This document shows positions 1 through 5,023 of a stretch of 5,023 bases of DNA, one piece after another. The position numbers were made by a program, and so were the translations under genes. Below the pieces are notes generated by a model. It made no database searches, was not told the origin of the DNA, and saw only the letters and a program-made list of their open reading frames with translations. Where the stretch lies: the NCBI GenBank assembly GCA_045580775.1, contig JAZNOK010000061.1, positions 1 to 5,023 of the forward strand, given 5' to 3'. Position 1 is the stretch's first letter; every line of letters starts with the position of its first letter. Source of the DNA: JAZMZS01 sp045580775 (GTDB lineage Bacteria > Bacillota > Clostridia > Oscillospirales > CAG-272).

Positions 1-351
1 CTGCTGTGTGCGGCATTGCAGGACGGAAGCTACGGAAAATCTCTGGACGGCAAGGACGAACAAGGAAATAAATGCCCGTATCATCTCGGACATTTCTTCA
101 TAGCTATAGACACAGAACATTTTCTCGGAGAACAGACGTGCAGAAAAAAAGCCGGTGATATTCTCAGAGCCGTGCGAGCATCAAAGAAAGCTCCGGGAGC
201 AGAACGTATATACACCGCCGGAGAAAAAGAGCACCTTACTCGTCTGGCAAGATCGGAAGGCGTACCGATAAACGCATCCGTACAAAAAGAACTAACAGAG
301 GTACGTGACTCACTCGGACTGACGCAGTACGTATTCCCCTGGGAAAAATAG
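1..351 (+). CDS. Ldh_2-family (malate/L-lactate dehydrogenase-like) oxidoreductase, C-terminal fragment
   Basis: This is the last 116 codons of a gene that begins before the window; the frame is open from base 1 and ends in TAG. The stretch LGHFFIAIDTEHF, followed by a helix and then KKAPGAERIYTAGE and a GVPINASV segment, is the typical C-terminal part of the Ldh_2 family. These are NAD(P)H-dependent cytosolic 2-oxo/2-hydroxyacid or imino-acid oxidoreductases of about 330-360 residues. Members include malate/lactate dehydrogenases, ureidoglycolate dehydrogenase, 2,3-diketogulonate reductase and delta1-pyrroline/piperideine-2-carboxylate reductases. The catalytic and most cofactor-binding residues lie upstream of the window, so the substrate cannot be named. 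A TTG at 16 could look like a start, but the family homology runs through it (LCAALQDGSYG), so it is an internal Leu codon. A terminator follows 40 bases later. Family assignment is confident; specificity is open. Confidence 0.85.
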   Translation: MLCAALQDGSYGKSLDGKDEQGNKCPYHLGHFFIAIDTEHFLGEQTCRKKAGDILRAVRASKKAPGAERIYTAGEKEHLTRLARSEGVPINASVQKELTEVRDSLGLTQYVFPWEK

Positions 352-390
352 TATTTTCACATTAAGATCGTGCAATAATGTACAATACAC

Positions 391-428
391 AGCGGAGGGG
401 TCTTTTGAAAAGAGCCCTCCGCTTTTTT
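391..428 (+). terminator. Rho-independent terminator of the Ldh_2 gene
   Basis: A 9-bp perfect GC-rich stem pairs AGCGGAGGG (391-399) with CCCTCCGCT (415-423). It continues after one G-G mismatch with TCTTTT/AAAAGA, and T423-T428 forms the U tract. It lies 40 bases after the stop codon and insulates the upstream unit from putP. Confidence 0.9.
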
Positions 429-522
429 GCATTCTTTAAAGCAAAAAAATGCAAATATTCAAAAGCTCTCCCGAGTAATGGTTATAATTATTAAAAAAAA
501 TGACTTTTTTATTAACTTTTTG

Positions 523-551
523 TTGCATTTTTTTGATAAGTATGTTATAAT
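523..551 (+). promoter_or_regulatory. Sigma-A promoter of putP, extended -10 type
   Basis: The -35 box TTGCAT (523-528) and a perfect -10 box TATAAT (546-551) are separated by exactly 17 bases. A TG at 543-544, one base before the -10, makes it an extended -10 promoter. The expected transcription start is near 558, giving a leader of about 50 bases. The region just upstream (491-520) is very rich in A and T runs and could act as an UP element. That leader is too short for a T-box or a known metabolite riboswitch, and I see no clear operator. Confidence 0.8.
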
Positions 552-608
552 GGATAAATCTAACAAACGATGCTATCATTTTTCATCAAATACAGGAGGT
601 CACAATAA

Positions 609-2180
609 ATGAATGGCAATCAAATTCAGATACTCATAGCGATGGTCATATACATGGCGTTCGTTATCGGTATCGGTGTTATTTATGCTAAGCGTGCAAA
701 CAAAAACTCAGAGGAGTACTTTCTCGGCGGACGTTCGCTCGGTCCGTGGGTAACTGCAATGAGTGCAGAGGCATCCGATATGTCCGGATGGCTGCTCATG
801 GGTCTTCCCGGGGTCGCTTACTGGTGCGGTCTTGCCGATGCGGCATGGACAGCTATCGGTCTTGCTGTAGGTACATATTTGAACTGGCTGCTCGTATCAA
901 AGCGTCTGCGTCGTTACAGCGTAAGAGCAGGAAACGCCATCACTCTTCCCGACTTTTTCTCGAACAGATTCAGAGAAAAAAGCAAGGTGATCATGTTCAT
1001 CTCGGCATTATTCATTCTGATATTCTTTACCGTTTATGCTTCATCCTGCTTTGTCACATGCGGAAAGCTCTTCTCTACCCTGTTTGAGTTTGACTACAAG
1101 CTGATGATGATACTGGGTGCGGTATTTGTGCTTGTATACACACTTCTCGGTGGATTTTTAGCTGAGAGTGTTTCCGACTTTATGCAGGCGATCGTCATGA
1201 TAAGTGCTCTTACCATTATCGTAATTATCAGCACGGTAAAAGCCGGCGGTATCGGTGCCGTCATTGACAACGCAAACAACATCCCGGGATTTCTCGAGTT
1301 CTTCGGACTTGCTAACCCCACATTGAACGATGCAAAGGAACAGATCGTTGAAGCAGGAAAGCCTCTGTTCGGTGAAGCGAAGCCCTACGGTATACTCACC
1401 ATCTGCTCTATGCTCGCATGGGGACTCGGATACTTCGGTATGCCTCAGGTACTGTTGCGTTTTATGGCTATACGCAAGGAAAGCGAGCTGAAGCGTTCAC
1501 GCCGTATCGCTATGGTATGGGTCCTTATATCTCTCGGAGTCGCTGTATTCATAGGAATTGTCGGACGTCAGCTCTATCCCACAGCTCATCTCACGGCTTC
1601 ATCCGCTGAGAGTATATTTATCACTCTCGCAACAAGCTCGCTTGTGCCGATACTCGCCGGATTTGTAATGGCAGGTATCCTTGCGGCAACGATCAGCTCG
1701 TCTGACTCATATCTGCTCATCGCAGCTTCTGCATTTGCAAAGAATATCTTCCAGGGTATTTGCAAGAAAAAGGCCAGCGACAAGCAGGTAATGCTTGTAT
1801 CACGTATCACCCTTCTCGTGCTGGCACTTATCGGTATTATTATCGCTCTTGACGAGAACAGCATCATATTCAAGATCGTTTCATTTGCATGGGCAGGCTT
1901 TGGTGCTACATTCGGCCCGATAATGATCTTCTCACTGTTCTGGAAGCGTACCACAAGAGAGGGTGCTATAGCAGGTATGGTATCCGGTGCTGCTATGGTA
2001 TTTATATGGAAGCTCGCTATAAGCAAGCTCGGCGGTGCTTTTGCCATCTATGAGCTTCTGCCCGCTTTCATCTTCTCGAGCATTATCATCGTTGTGGTTT
2101 CTCTGCTTACAAAAGCTCCCTCGGCTGAGATCGAGGCAGACTTTGAGGCTGTACGCCGCGGTGAGGTTGAGGACTGCTAA
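609..2180 (+). CDS. putP: Sodium/proline symporter
   Basis: This 523-residue protein is a solute:sodium symporter (SSS family) that should import L-proline with Na+ across the cytoplasmic membrane. About 13 hydrophobic segments are visible. GGRSLGPWVTAMSAEASDMSG (split here: GGRSLGPW at 40-47, SDMSGWLLMGLPG at 56-68) is nearly identical to E. coli PutP as I recall it. Residues matching the known Na+/proline sites are present: Arg42, Ala55, Asp57, Met58, Ser59 and Gly60, then Ala360, Ser363 and Ser364. Ser364 replaces Thr341 of E. coli and keeps the hydroxyl. WGLGYFGMPQVLLRFMA (271-287), SFAWAGFGATFGP (425-437) and the C-terminal KAPSAEIEADF (502-512) are also PutP signatures. The loop around 213-260 appears roughly 20 residues longer than in E. 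coli. Start: AGGAGGT at 594-600 lies 8 bases before ATG 609. The gene has its own promoter and terminator, so it is probably monocistronic. Arginine codons are 11 CGT, 4 CGC, 4 AGA and no CGA or CGG, consistent with good expression. Confidence 0.95.
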   Translation: MNGNQIQILIAMVIYMAFVIGIGVIYAKRANKNSEEYFLGGRSLGPWVTAMSAEASDMSGWLLMGLPGVAYWCGLADAAWTAIGLAVGTYLNWLLVSKRLRRYSVRAGNAITLPDFFSNRFREKSKVIMFISALFILIFFTVYASSCFVTCGKLFSTLFEFDYKLMMILGAVFVLVYTLLGGFLAESVSDFMQAIVMISALTIIVIISTVKAGGIGAVIDNANNIPGFLEFFGLANPTLNDAKEQIVEAGKPLFGEAKPYGILTICSMLAWGLGYFGMPQVLLRFMAIRKESELKRSRRIAMVWVLISLGVAVFIGIVGRQLYPTAHLTASSAESIFITLATSSLVPILAGFVMAGILAATISSSDSYLLIAASAFAKNIFQGICKKKASDKQVMLVSRITLLVLALIGIIIALDENSIIFKIVSFAWAGFGATFGPIMIFSLFWKRTTREGAIAGMVSGAAMVFIWKLAISKLGGAFAIYELLPAFIFSSIIIVVVSLLTKAPSAEIEADFEAVRRGEVEDC

Positions 2181-2201
2181 AACTCGGGGTGTGCAGTATC
2201 G

Positions 2202-2226
2202 CATATAATGTTAAATTCATTATATG
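2202..2226. repeat. AT-rich perfect inverted repeat downstream of putP
   Basis: CATATAATG (2202-2210) and CATTATATG (2218-2226) form a perfect 9-bp inverted repeat around a 7-base spacer, between the putP stop codon and its terminator. No U tract follows, so it is not itself an intrinsic terminator. It could be a weak hairpin protecting the mRNA 3' end or a protein-binding palindrome. In AT-rich sequence it could also be chance. Confidence 0.4.
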
Positions 2227-2248
2227 ATATGATAATTATAACCAAATA

Positions 2249-2290
2249 AAAAAAGCTGATAGATTCGTTTTTGAACCTGTCGGCTTTTTT
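2249..2290 (+). terminator. Rho-independent terminator of putP
   Basis: The stem pairs AAGCTGATAG (2253-2262) with CTGTCGGCTT (2277-2286), with two G-U pairs. It resumes after an A-C mismatch with TTC/GAA and ends in T2285-T2290. An A run (2248-2254) on the left arm mirrors the T run, so some termination in the opposite direction is possible. It separates putP from the next unit. Confidence 0.85.
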
Positions 2291-2331
2291 CATCCTTATG
2301 ACAAGCAGCCTTTTAAAGTGTTTGTTTTTTC

Positions 2332-2360
2332 TTGACTAAACGGCAGTTTTACTGTATACT
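2332..2360 (+). promoter_or_regulatory. Sigma-A promoter of the YdcF-family/rbsK/AIM24 unit
   Basis: TTGACT (2332-2337) and TATACT (2355-2360) are one base each from consensus and lie 17 bases apart. A T-rich stretch (2321-2333) precedes the -35. The expected transcription start, 6-7 bases after the -10, falls near 2366-2367. That is at the edge of the ribosome binding site AGAGGTGG (2367-2374), so the transcript would have a leader of only about 14 bases. Confidence 0.8.
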
Positions 2361-2380
2361 GAAAGCAGAGGTGGAATACA

Positions 2381-3118
2381 ATGAATACAGCTTTTGCTTC
2401 GGTCATGAGAGTGTTGTGTCTTGTTTTTGGATTACTGCTCTTGTTTGACGCACTTATACTGTTGTTTATTTCAAATATACACACAGGTCACTTTCTTGCT
2501 CTTATCATTGCTGCTTCTCTGATAATGCTGGGGGTGTTCTTCAAGAAGATCCCTTTACCGATAAAGCTCGCATACGGTGCTCTTGCGGCTTTGACATTGA
2601 TATTTTGTTTGGCTCTGCTTTTATACGGAATTGCCGACACCTCCGTATACAATGAGGACGCAGTAATCGTGCTCGGAGCCGGAGTGAAGGGCAAAACTCC
2701 GAGTGTTTCTCTCGCAGGACGTCTTAACACAGCGTATGAATATTATCAAAAAAACAACAACGCTGTCATTGTAGTGAGCGGCGGCAGAGGACCTCAGGAG
2801 GATATAACAGAGGCACAGGCTATGGCAGATTATCTGAAAAAGCTCGGTGTTGAAAGCGACAGAATACTTCTTGAGGAGCATGCAACAAGCTCACGCGAGA
2901 ATTTTGTTTATTCAAAAAAGCTGCTCGATGAGTATTTTGAGGGCAATTACACGGTGACATTTATAACAAATGAATATCATATATACAGATCATGTATATC
3001 GGCAAATAATGCGGGATACAGTGATATAACGCATCTGCACTCATCCACTCGCGTATATACCTTGATACCGAACATACTGCGTGAGTGCGTCGCAACAGTA
3101 AAACAATGGGTGCTTTGA
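2381..3118 (+). CDS. Membrane-anchored YdcF/ElyC/SanA-family (DUF218) protein
   Basis: The 245-residue protein has three N-terminal hydrophobic segments (about 9-31, 36-54 and 61-83) followed by a DUF218 domain. Recognisable family motifs are AVIVLGAGVKGKTPSVSLAGR (split: AVIVLGAG 94-101, SLAGRL 110-115), VVSGGRGPQEDITEAQAMADYL (split: VSGG 132-135, E143/A144 in TEAQAMADYL), a SSRENF segment (170-175) and FITNEYHIYR (194-203). The SGG, Glu, Asn and His positions are those conserved in the family. Relatives include E. coli ElyC and SanA, linked to envelope or peptidoglycan integrity, and YdcF, reported to bind S-adenosylmethionine; no enzymatic role is firmly known. With three segments the C-terminal domain is probably extracytoplasmic if the N-terminus is inside. 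Start: AGAGGTGG at 2367-2374 lies 6 bases before ATG 2381. It is the first gene of a probable operon, 35 bases before rbsK with no terminator between. Family is confident; function is not. Confidence 0.87.
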   Translation: MNTAFASVMRVLCLVFGLLLLFDALILLFISNIHTGHFLALIIAASLIMLGVFFKKIPLPIKLAYGALAALTLIFCLALLLYGIADTSVYNEDAVIVLGAGVKGKTPSVSLAGRLNTAYEYYQKNNNAVIVVSGGRGPQEDITEAQAMADYLKKLGVESDRILLEEHATSSRENFVYSKKLLDEYFEGNYTVTFITNEYHIYRSCISANNAGYSDITHLHSSTRVYTLIPNILRECVATVKQWVL

Positions 3119-3139
3119 TCTGCCGTACCCACATCAAAA

Positions 3140-3145
3140 AAGGAG
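3140..3145 (+). promoter_or_regulatory. Ribosome binding site fixing the rbsK start
   Basis: AAGGAG lies 8 bases upstream of ATG 3154. The reading frame is open back to GTG 3085 and ATG 3106, both inside the end of the preceding gene. Ribokinase homology begins only a few residues after the ATG at 3154, so this site selects that start. Confidence 0.85.
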
Positions 3146-3153
3146 AACATGTT

Positions 3154-4125
3154 ATGAAAAACAGACCTAACATACTGGTCGTCGGCAGTATCAACATGGA
3201 TATGATCTGCACCTCAAAAAAACTCCCCGGCAACGGCGAGACAGTGAGCGGAATGACTTTTTCCACAGCGGCAGGAGGAAAAGGAGCAAACCAAGCGGTT
3301 CAGGCGGCAAGACTGGGAGCAAATGTCAGCATGGTAGGAAAGGTCGGTTCTGACAGCTTTGGACGGGAGCTGGTGTCCCTTCTTGAGCAAAGCGGAGTCG
3401 ACACATCTCACATCATGCAATCCGTCGAAACATCGACAGGAGTTGCAGATATTCAGATAGAGATGACCGACACAGGAGCTGAGAACCGAATTTTGGTAAT
3501 TCCCGGTGCAAACGGATCTCTGAGCGTGGATGATATTTCATTTTTGTCCGAGAGCATCGGAGAATACGACATGGTCATTGTGCAAAACGAGATACCTACA
3601 GAAGTAAATCTGCGTGTGGCTGAATACGCAAAGAACTGCGGAGTTCCCGTAATGCTCAACCCTGCTCCTTCAAAAGATCTTCCACGACGGCTATTCTCAT
3701 ACATTGATATTATTTCTCCTAACGAGCACGAAGCAAAGGATATGACAGGCGTGGATGCATCAGATACGAATCTAAGAGAAAAAGCACTGGATGCTCTACT
3801 CGAGATGGGAGTAAAGAAAGTCATCATAACCCTCGGAAAAGAAGGCTGTATCTACTCTGACCGAAAACGGGTCATTCATTCACCGTCTGTAAAAACCGAA
3901 AAAGTCCTGGATCCCACGGCCGCGGGGGATAGCTTCATCGGGGCGTTTTGCACAGCATTGTGCTATGGAGTCGAAACAGAAGCAGCACTCCGTTTTGCCA
4001 ATTACACAGCATCCATCACAGTAAGCGGCAAAGGTGCACAACCGAGTCTGCCGACTCTCGAAAAGGTACTGTCTCTGATGCAAAAACGAGGCGAAGATAT
4101 GAGCAAATACTCTATGATGAAATGA
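3154..4125 (+). CDS. rbsK: Ribokinase (PfkB family)
   Basis: The 323-residue cytosolic kinase should convert D-ribose and ATP to ribose 5-phosphate, feeding the pentose phosphate pathway and nucleotide synthesis. The N-terminal GSINMD (11-16, with the substrate-binding Asp16) and PfkB signature 1, GGKGANQAVQAARLGA (41-56), are clear. So are NEIP (145-148), NPAPSKDLP (169-177), ISPNEHEA (187-194), VIITLGKEG (223-231) and signature 2, DPTAAGDSFIGAF (253-265), with the catalytic base at Asp259. KGAQPS (293-298) is a typical ribokinase C-terminal motif. A short charged tail (311-323) extends past the usual end. Length fits the family (about 300-320). It lies 35 bases after the YdcF-family gene and 44 before the AIM24 gene, so it is probably the middle gene of an operon. 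No ribose transporter, rbsD or regulator is visible, so internally released ribose, for example from nucleosides, is a plausible source. Seven of 12 Arg codons are CGA or CGG, unlike every neighbour. A related pentose or nucleoside as substrate is not excluded. Confidence 0.92.
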   Translation: MKNRPNILVVGSINMDMICTSKKLPGNGETVSGMTFSTAAGGKGANQAVQAARLGANVSMVGKVGSDSFGRELVSLLEQSGVDTSHIMQSVETSTGVADIQIEMTDTGAENRILVIPGANGSLSVDDISFLSESIGEYDMVIVQNEIPTEVNLRVAEYAKNCGVPVMLNPAPSKDLPRRLFSYIDIISPNEHEAKDMTGVDASDTNLREKALDALLEMGVKKVIITLGKEGCIYSDRKRVIHSPSVKTEKVLDPTAAGDSFIGAFCTALCYGVETEAALRFANYTASITVSGKGAQPSLPTLEKVLSLMQKRGEDMSKYSMMK

Positions 4126-4130
4126 ATATA

Positions 4131-4148
4131 TAATAATAATAATAATAA
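4131..4148 (+). repeat. (TAA)6 trinucleotide tandem repeat
   Basis: Six uninterrupted TAA units sit between the rbsK stop codon (4123-4125) and the ribosome binding site of the AIM24-family gene (4156-4162). A TATAAT-like hexamer overlaps the left end (4129-4134) but no -35 box lies 16-18 bases before it. The tract is outside both reading frames, so length change would alter only the spacing or structure of the intergenic region. Confidence 0.9.
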
Positions 4149-4155
4149 TTTGTAC

Positions 4156-4162
4156 AGGAGGA
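4156..4162 (+). promoter_or_regulatory. Strong ribosome binding site of the AIM24-family gene
   Basis: AGGAGGA lies 7 bases before ATG 4170, close to the ideal match and spacing. It fixes the start and suggests efficient translation independent of rbsK. Its distance from the TAA tract is only 7 bases. Confidence 0.85.
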
Positions 4163-4169
4163 CAATTTT

Positions 4170-4850
4170 ATGCAGTACAAAATAGTAGGAGAACCCCTGC
4201 CCGCAGTTATATGCGACCTTATGCCCGGAGAGACCATGATCACCGAGAAAGGAAGTATGAGCTGGATGACTCCCAACATCAAAATGGAGACGACCAGCAA
4301 TGGAGGTATCGGCAAGGCTATCGGAAGAATGTTCGCAGGAGAAGCAATTTTTCAAAACCGCTACACAGCACAGGGTGCACCCGGTCAGATCACGTTTGCT
4401 TCTTCATTTCCGGGTTCTATAAGAGTATTGGAAATTCAACCCGGACGCGAAATGATAGTTCAAAAAAGCGGCTTTTTAGCGAGTGAAGCAGGAGTAGAGC
4501 TGTCAGTACATTTTCAAAAGAAGTTCGGTGCGGGACTGTTCGGAGGAGAGGGCTTTGTAATGCAGAAGCTCTCAGGATGCGGACTTGCGTTCATCGAAAT
4601 TGACGGCTACGGATGTGAGTATTATCTGGAGCCCGGACAGTCAATGATCGTTGATACCGGATATCTTGCCGCAATGGATGCAAGCTGCTCCATTGAAGTG
4701 GAAACAGTGCCCGGAGTCAAAAACATGCTCTTCGGCGGAGAAGGCATCTTCAATACTGTAGTAAAGGGACCGGGCAGGATCATCCTGCAGACTATGCCGA
4801 TCTCTGCTGTAGCAGGCACACTGAGAGCCTACTTCCCTTCTTCAAAGTAA
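4170..4850 (+). CDS. AIM24-family protein (TIGR00266 type)
   Basis: The 226-residue protein matches the AIM24/TIGR00266 family, named after a yeast mitochondrial protein and common in bacteria and archaea. The biochemical role is not established. There is no signal peptide or membrane segment, so it is presumably cytosolic. Its architecture is three related beta-rich repeats: PGETMI to FAGEAIF (about 19-61), PGREMIV to FGGEGFV (91-130) and PGQSMIV to FGGEGIF (155-194). Repeats 2 and 3 are in register at an exact 64-residue offset. Each has a PG turn, a hydrophobic strand, a G-F/Y-L-A segment in repeats 2 and 3, and an F-(A/G)-G-E motif. Asn-Gly-Gly-Ile-Gly and the glycine-rich loops are typical of the family. 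Length is close to the usual 220-260. Start: AGGAGGA 7 bases before ATG 4170. Being 44 bases after rbsK with no terminator between, it is probably the last gene of the operon. Family is confident; no function is claimed. Confidence 0.88.
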   Translation: MQYKIVGEPLPAVICDLMPGETMITEKGSMSWMTPNIKMETTSNGGIGKAIGRMFAGEAIFQNRYTAQGAPGQITFASSFPGSIRVLEIQPGREMIVQKSGFLASEAGVELSVHFQKKFGAGLFGGEGFVMQKLSGCGLAFIEIDGYGCEYYLEPGQSMIVDTGYLAAMDASCSIEVETVPGVKNMLFGGEGIFNTVVKGPGRIILQTMPISAVAGTLRAYFPSSK

Positions 4851-4942
4851 CAATTGATGCTGCCTTTCCGACCTGGTCCGTTCCATTAATAGAACATTGC
4901 ATAACGACAGCGGTCGAAAAACAAGTTTGTCAAATGTTTTAC

Positions 4943-4981
4943 ATACAAAAAGCACATCTTTTAAAGATGTGCTTTTTGTAT
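4943..4981. terminator. Bidirectional intrinsic terminator
   Basis: A perfect 17-bp stem pairs 4943-4959 with 4965-4981 around a 5-base loop. The core AGCACATCT/AGATGTGCT is flanked by A5 on the left and T5 on the right, so a U tract follows the core stem on both strands. It would end the AIM24 operon rightwards and a convergent gene leftwards. The 92 bases before it (4851-4942) hold no gene, and I see no convincing signal there. Confidence 0.9.
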
Positions 4982-4987
4982 ATTCAG

Positions 4988-5023
4988 TTACACATTAAAT
5001 CTGAAAAGAACAATATCGCCGTC
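4988..5023 (-). CDS. C-terminal end of a convergent gene (product unknown)
   Basis: On the minus strand the window edge reads DGDIVLFRFNV followed by TAA (stop at 4988-4990). The stop lies 7 bases from the bidirectional terminator, exactly where a convergent gene should end. Eleven residues are too few to identify a family, and an open frame this short could be chance; the terminator placement is the main support. Confidence 0.45.
   Translation of the reverse strand, partial: DGDIVLFRFNV

Noticed and set aside
460..488. A second TATAAT (483-488) upstream of putP as an alternative promoter.
   Set aside because: No reasonable -35 hexamer lies 16-18 bases upstream, whereas the 523-551 pair is near consensus.
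552..608. Riboswitch or T-box in the putP leader.
   Set aside because: The predicted leader is only about 50 bases, with no T-box motif, terminator/antiterminator pair or known aptamer core.
427..612. A 61-codon open frame upstream of putP.
   Set aside because: It starts at a TTG inside the terminator U tract, has no ribosome binding site, covers the putP promoter and leader, and has no recognisable domain.
1586..2047. A 153-codon minus-strand open frame within putP.
   Set aside because: It is antisense to strongly conserved PutP sequence, with composition expected from the reverse complement and no convincing start signal or family.
3085..3153. Longer ribokinase start at GTG 3085 or ATG 3106.
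   Set aside because: Both lie inside the YdcF-family gene and lack a ribosome binding site; AAGGAG at 3140-3145 and the start of family homology support ATG 3154.
4106..4134. Promoter for the AIM24 gene using TATAAT at 4129-4134.
   Set aside because: There is no -35-like sequence at the right distance and no TG extension; the hexamer is largely a product of the TAA repeat.
4899..4933. Minus-strand promoter with TTGACA at 4933-4928.
   Set aside because: No -10 hexamer lies at 16-18 bases (the nearest TTATGC is about 23 away), and it would point into the end of the AIM24 gene.

Overview
The window reads as ordinary chromosomal DNA from a low-to-mid GC Gram-positive anaerobe, most likely a gut or rumen clostridium of the Ruminococcus type. 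The reasons are the strong AGGAGG ribosome binding sites, consensus sigma-A promoters with 17-base spacers, stem-plus-U-tract terminators, and proteins whose families are typical of that group. The taxonomic call is inference; no rRNA or other marker gene is present.

Layout, left to right. (a) 1-351 (+): the C-terminal end of a malate/L-lactate dehydrogenase-type oxidoreductase (Ldh_2 family), cut off by the window edge and closed by a terminator at 391-428. (b) 523-2290: a single-gene unit with a consensus extended -10 promoter, a sodium/proline symporter gene (putP) and its own terminator. (c) 2332-4981: a probable three-gene operon. It holds a promoter with a very short leader, a membrane-anchored YdcF/DUF218 protein, a ribokinase (rbsK) and an AIM24-family (TIGR00266-type) protein, and ends in a perfect 17-bp stem that can terminate in both directions. 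(d) 4988-5023 (-): what looks like the last 11 codons of a convergent gene.

How the genes work together. PutP would bring in proline with sodium. Some relatives of the upstream oxidoreductase reduce cyclic imino acids to proline, so a shared proline theme is possible, but the two genes are separated by a terminator and a promoter. In the third unit the ribokinase would phosphorylate free ribose, yet no ribose transporter, RbsD or sugar regulator is visible. Its two partners are poorly characterised families, so the joint role is unknown.

No mobile element, CRISPR array, tRNA, rRNA, recognisable riboswitch or clearly new system was found. The points most worth a second look are the (TAA)6 tract just upstream of the AIM24 gene, the aberrant arginine codon use of rbsK, the unusual operon partnership, and the leader-poor start of the YdcF-family transcript.
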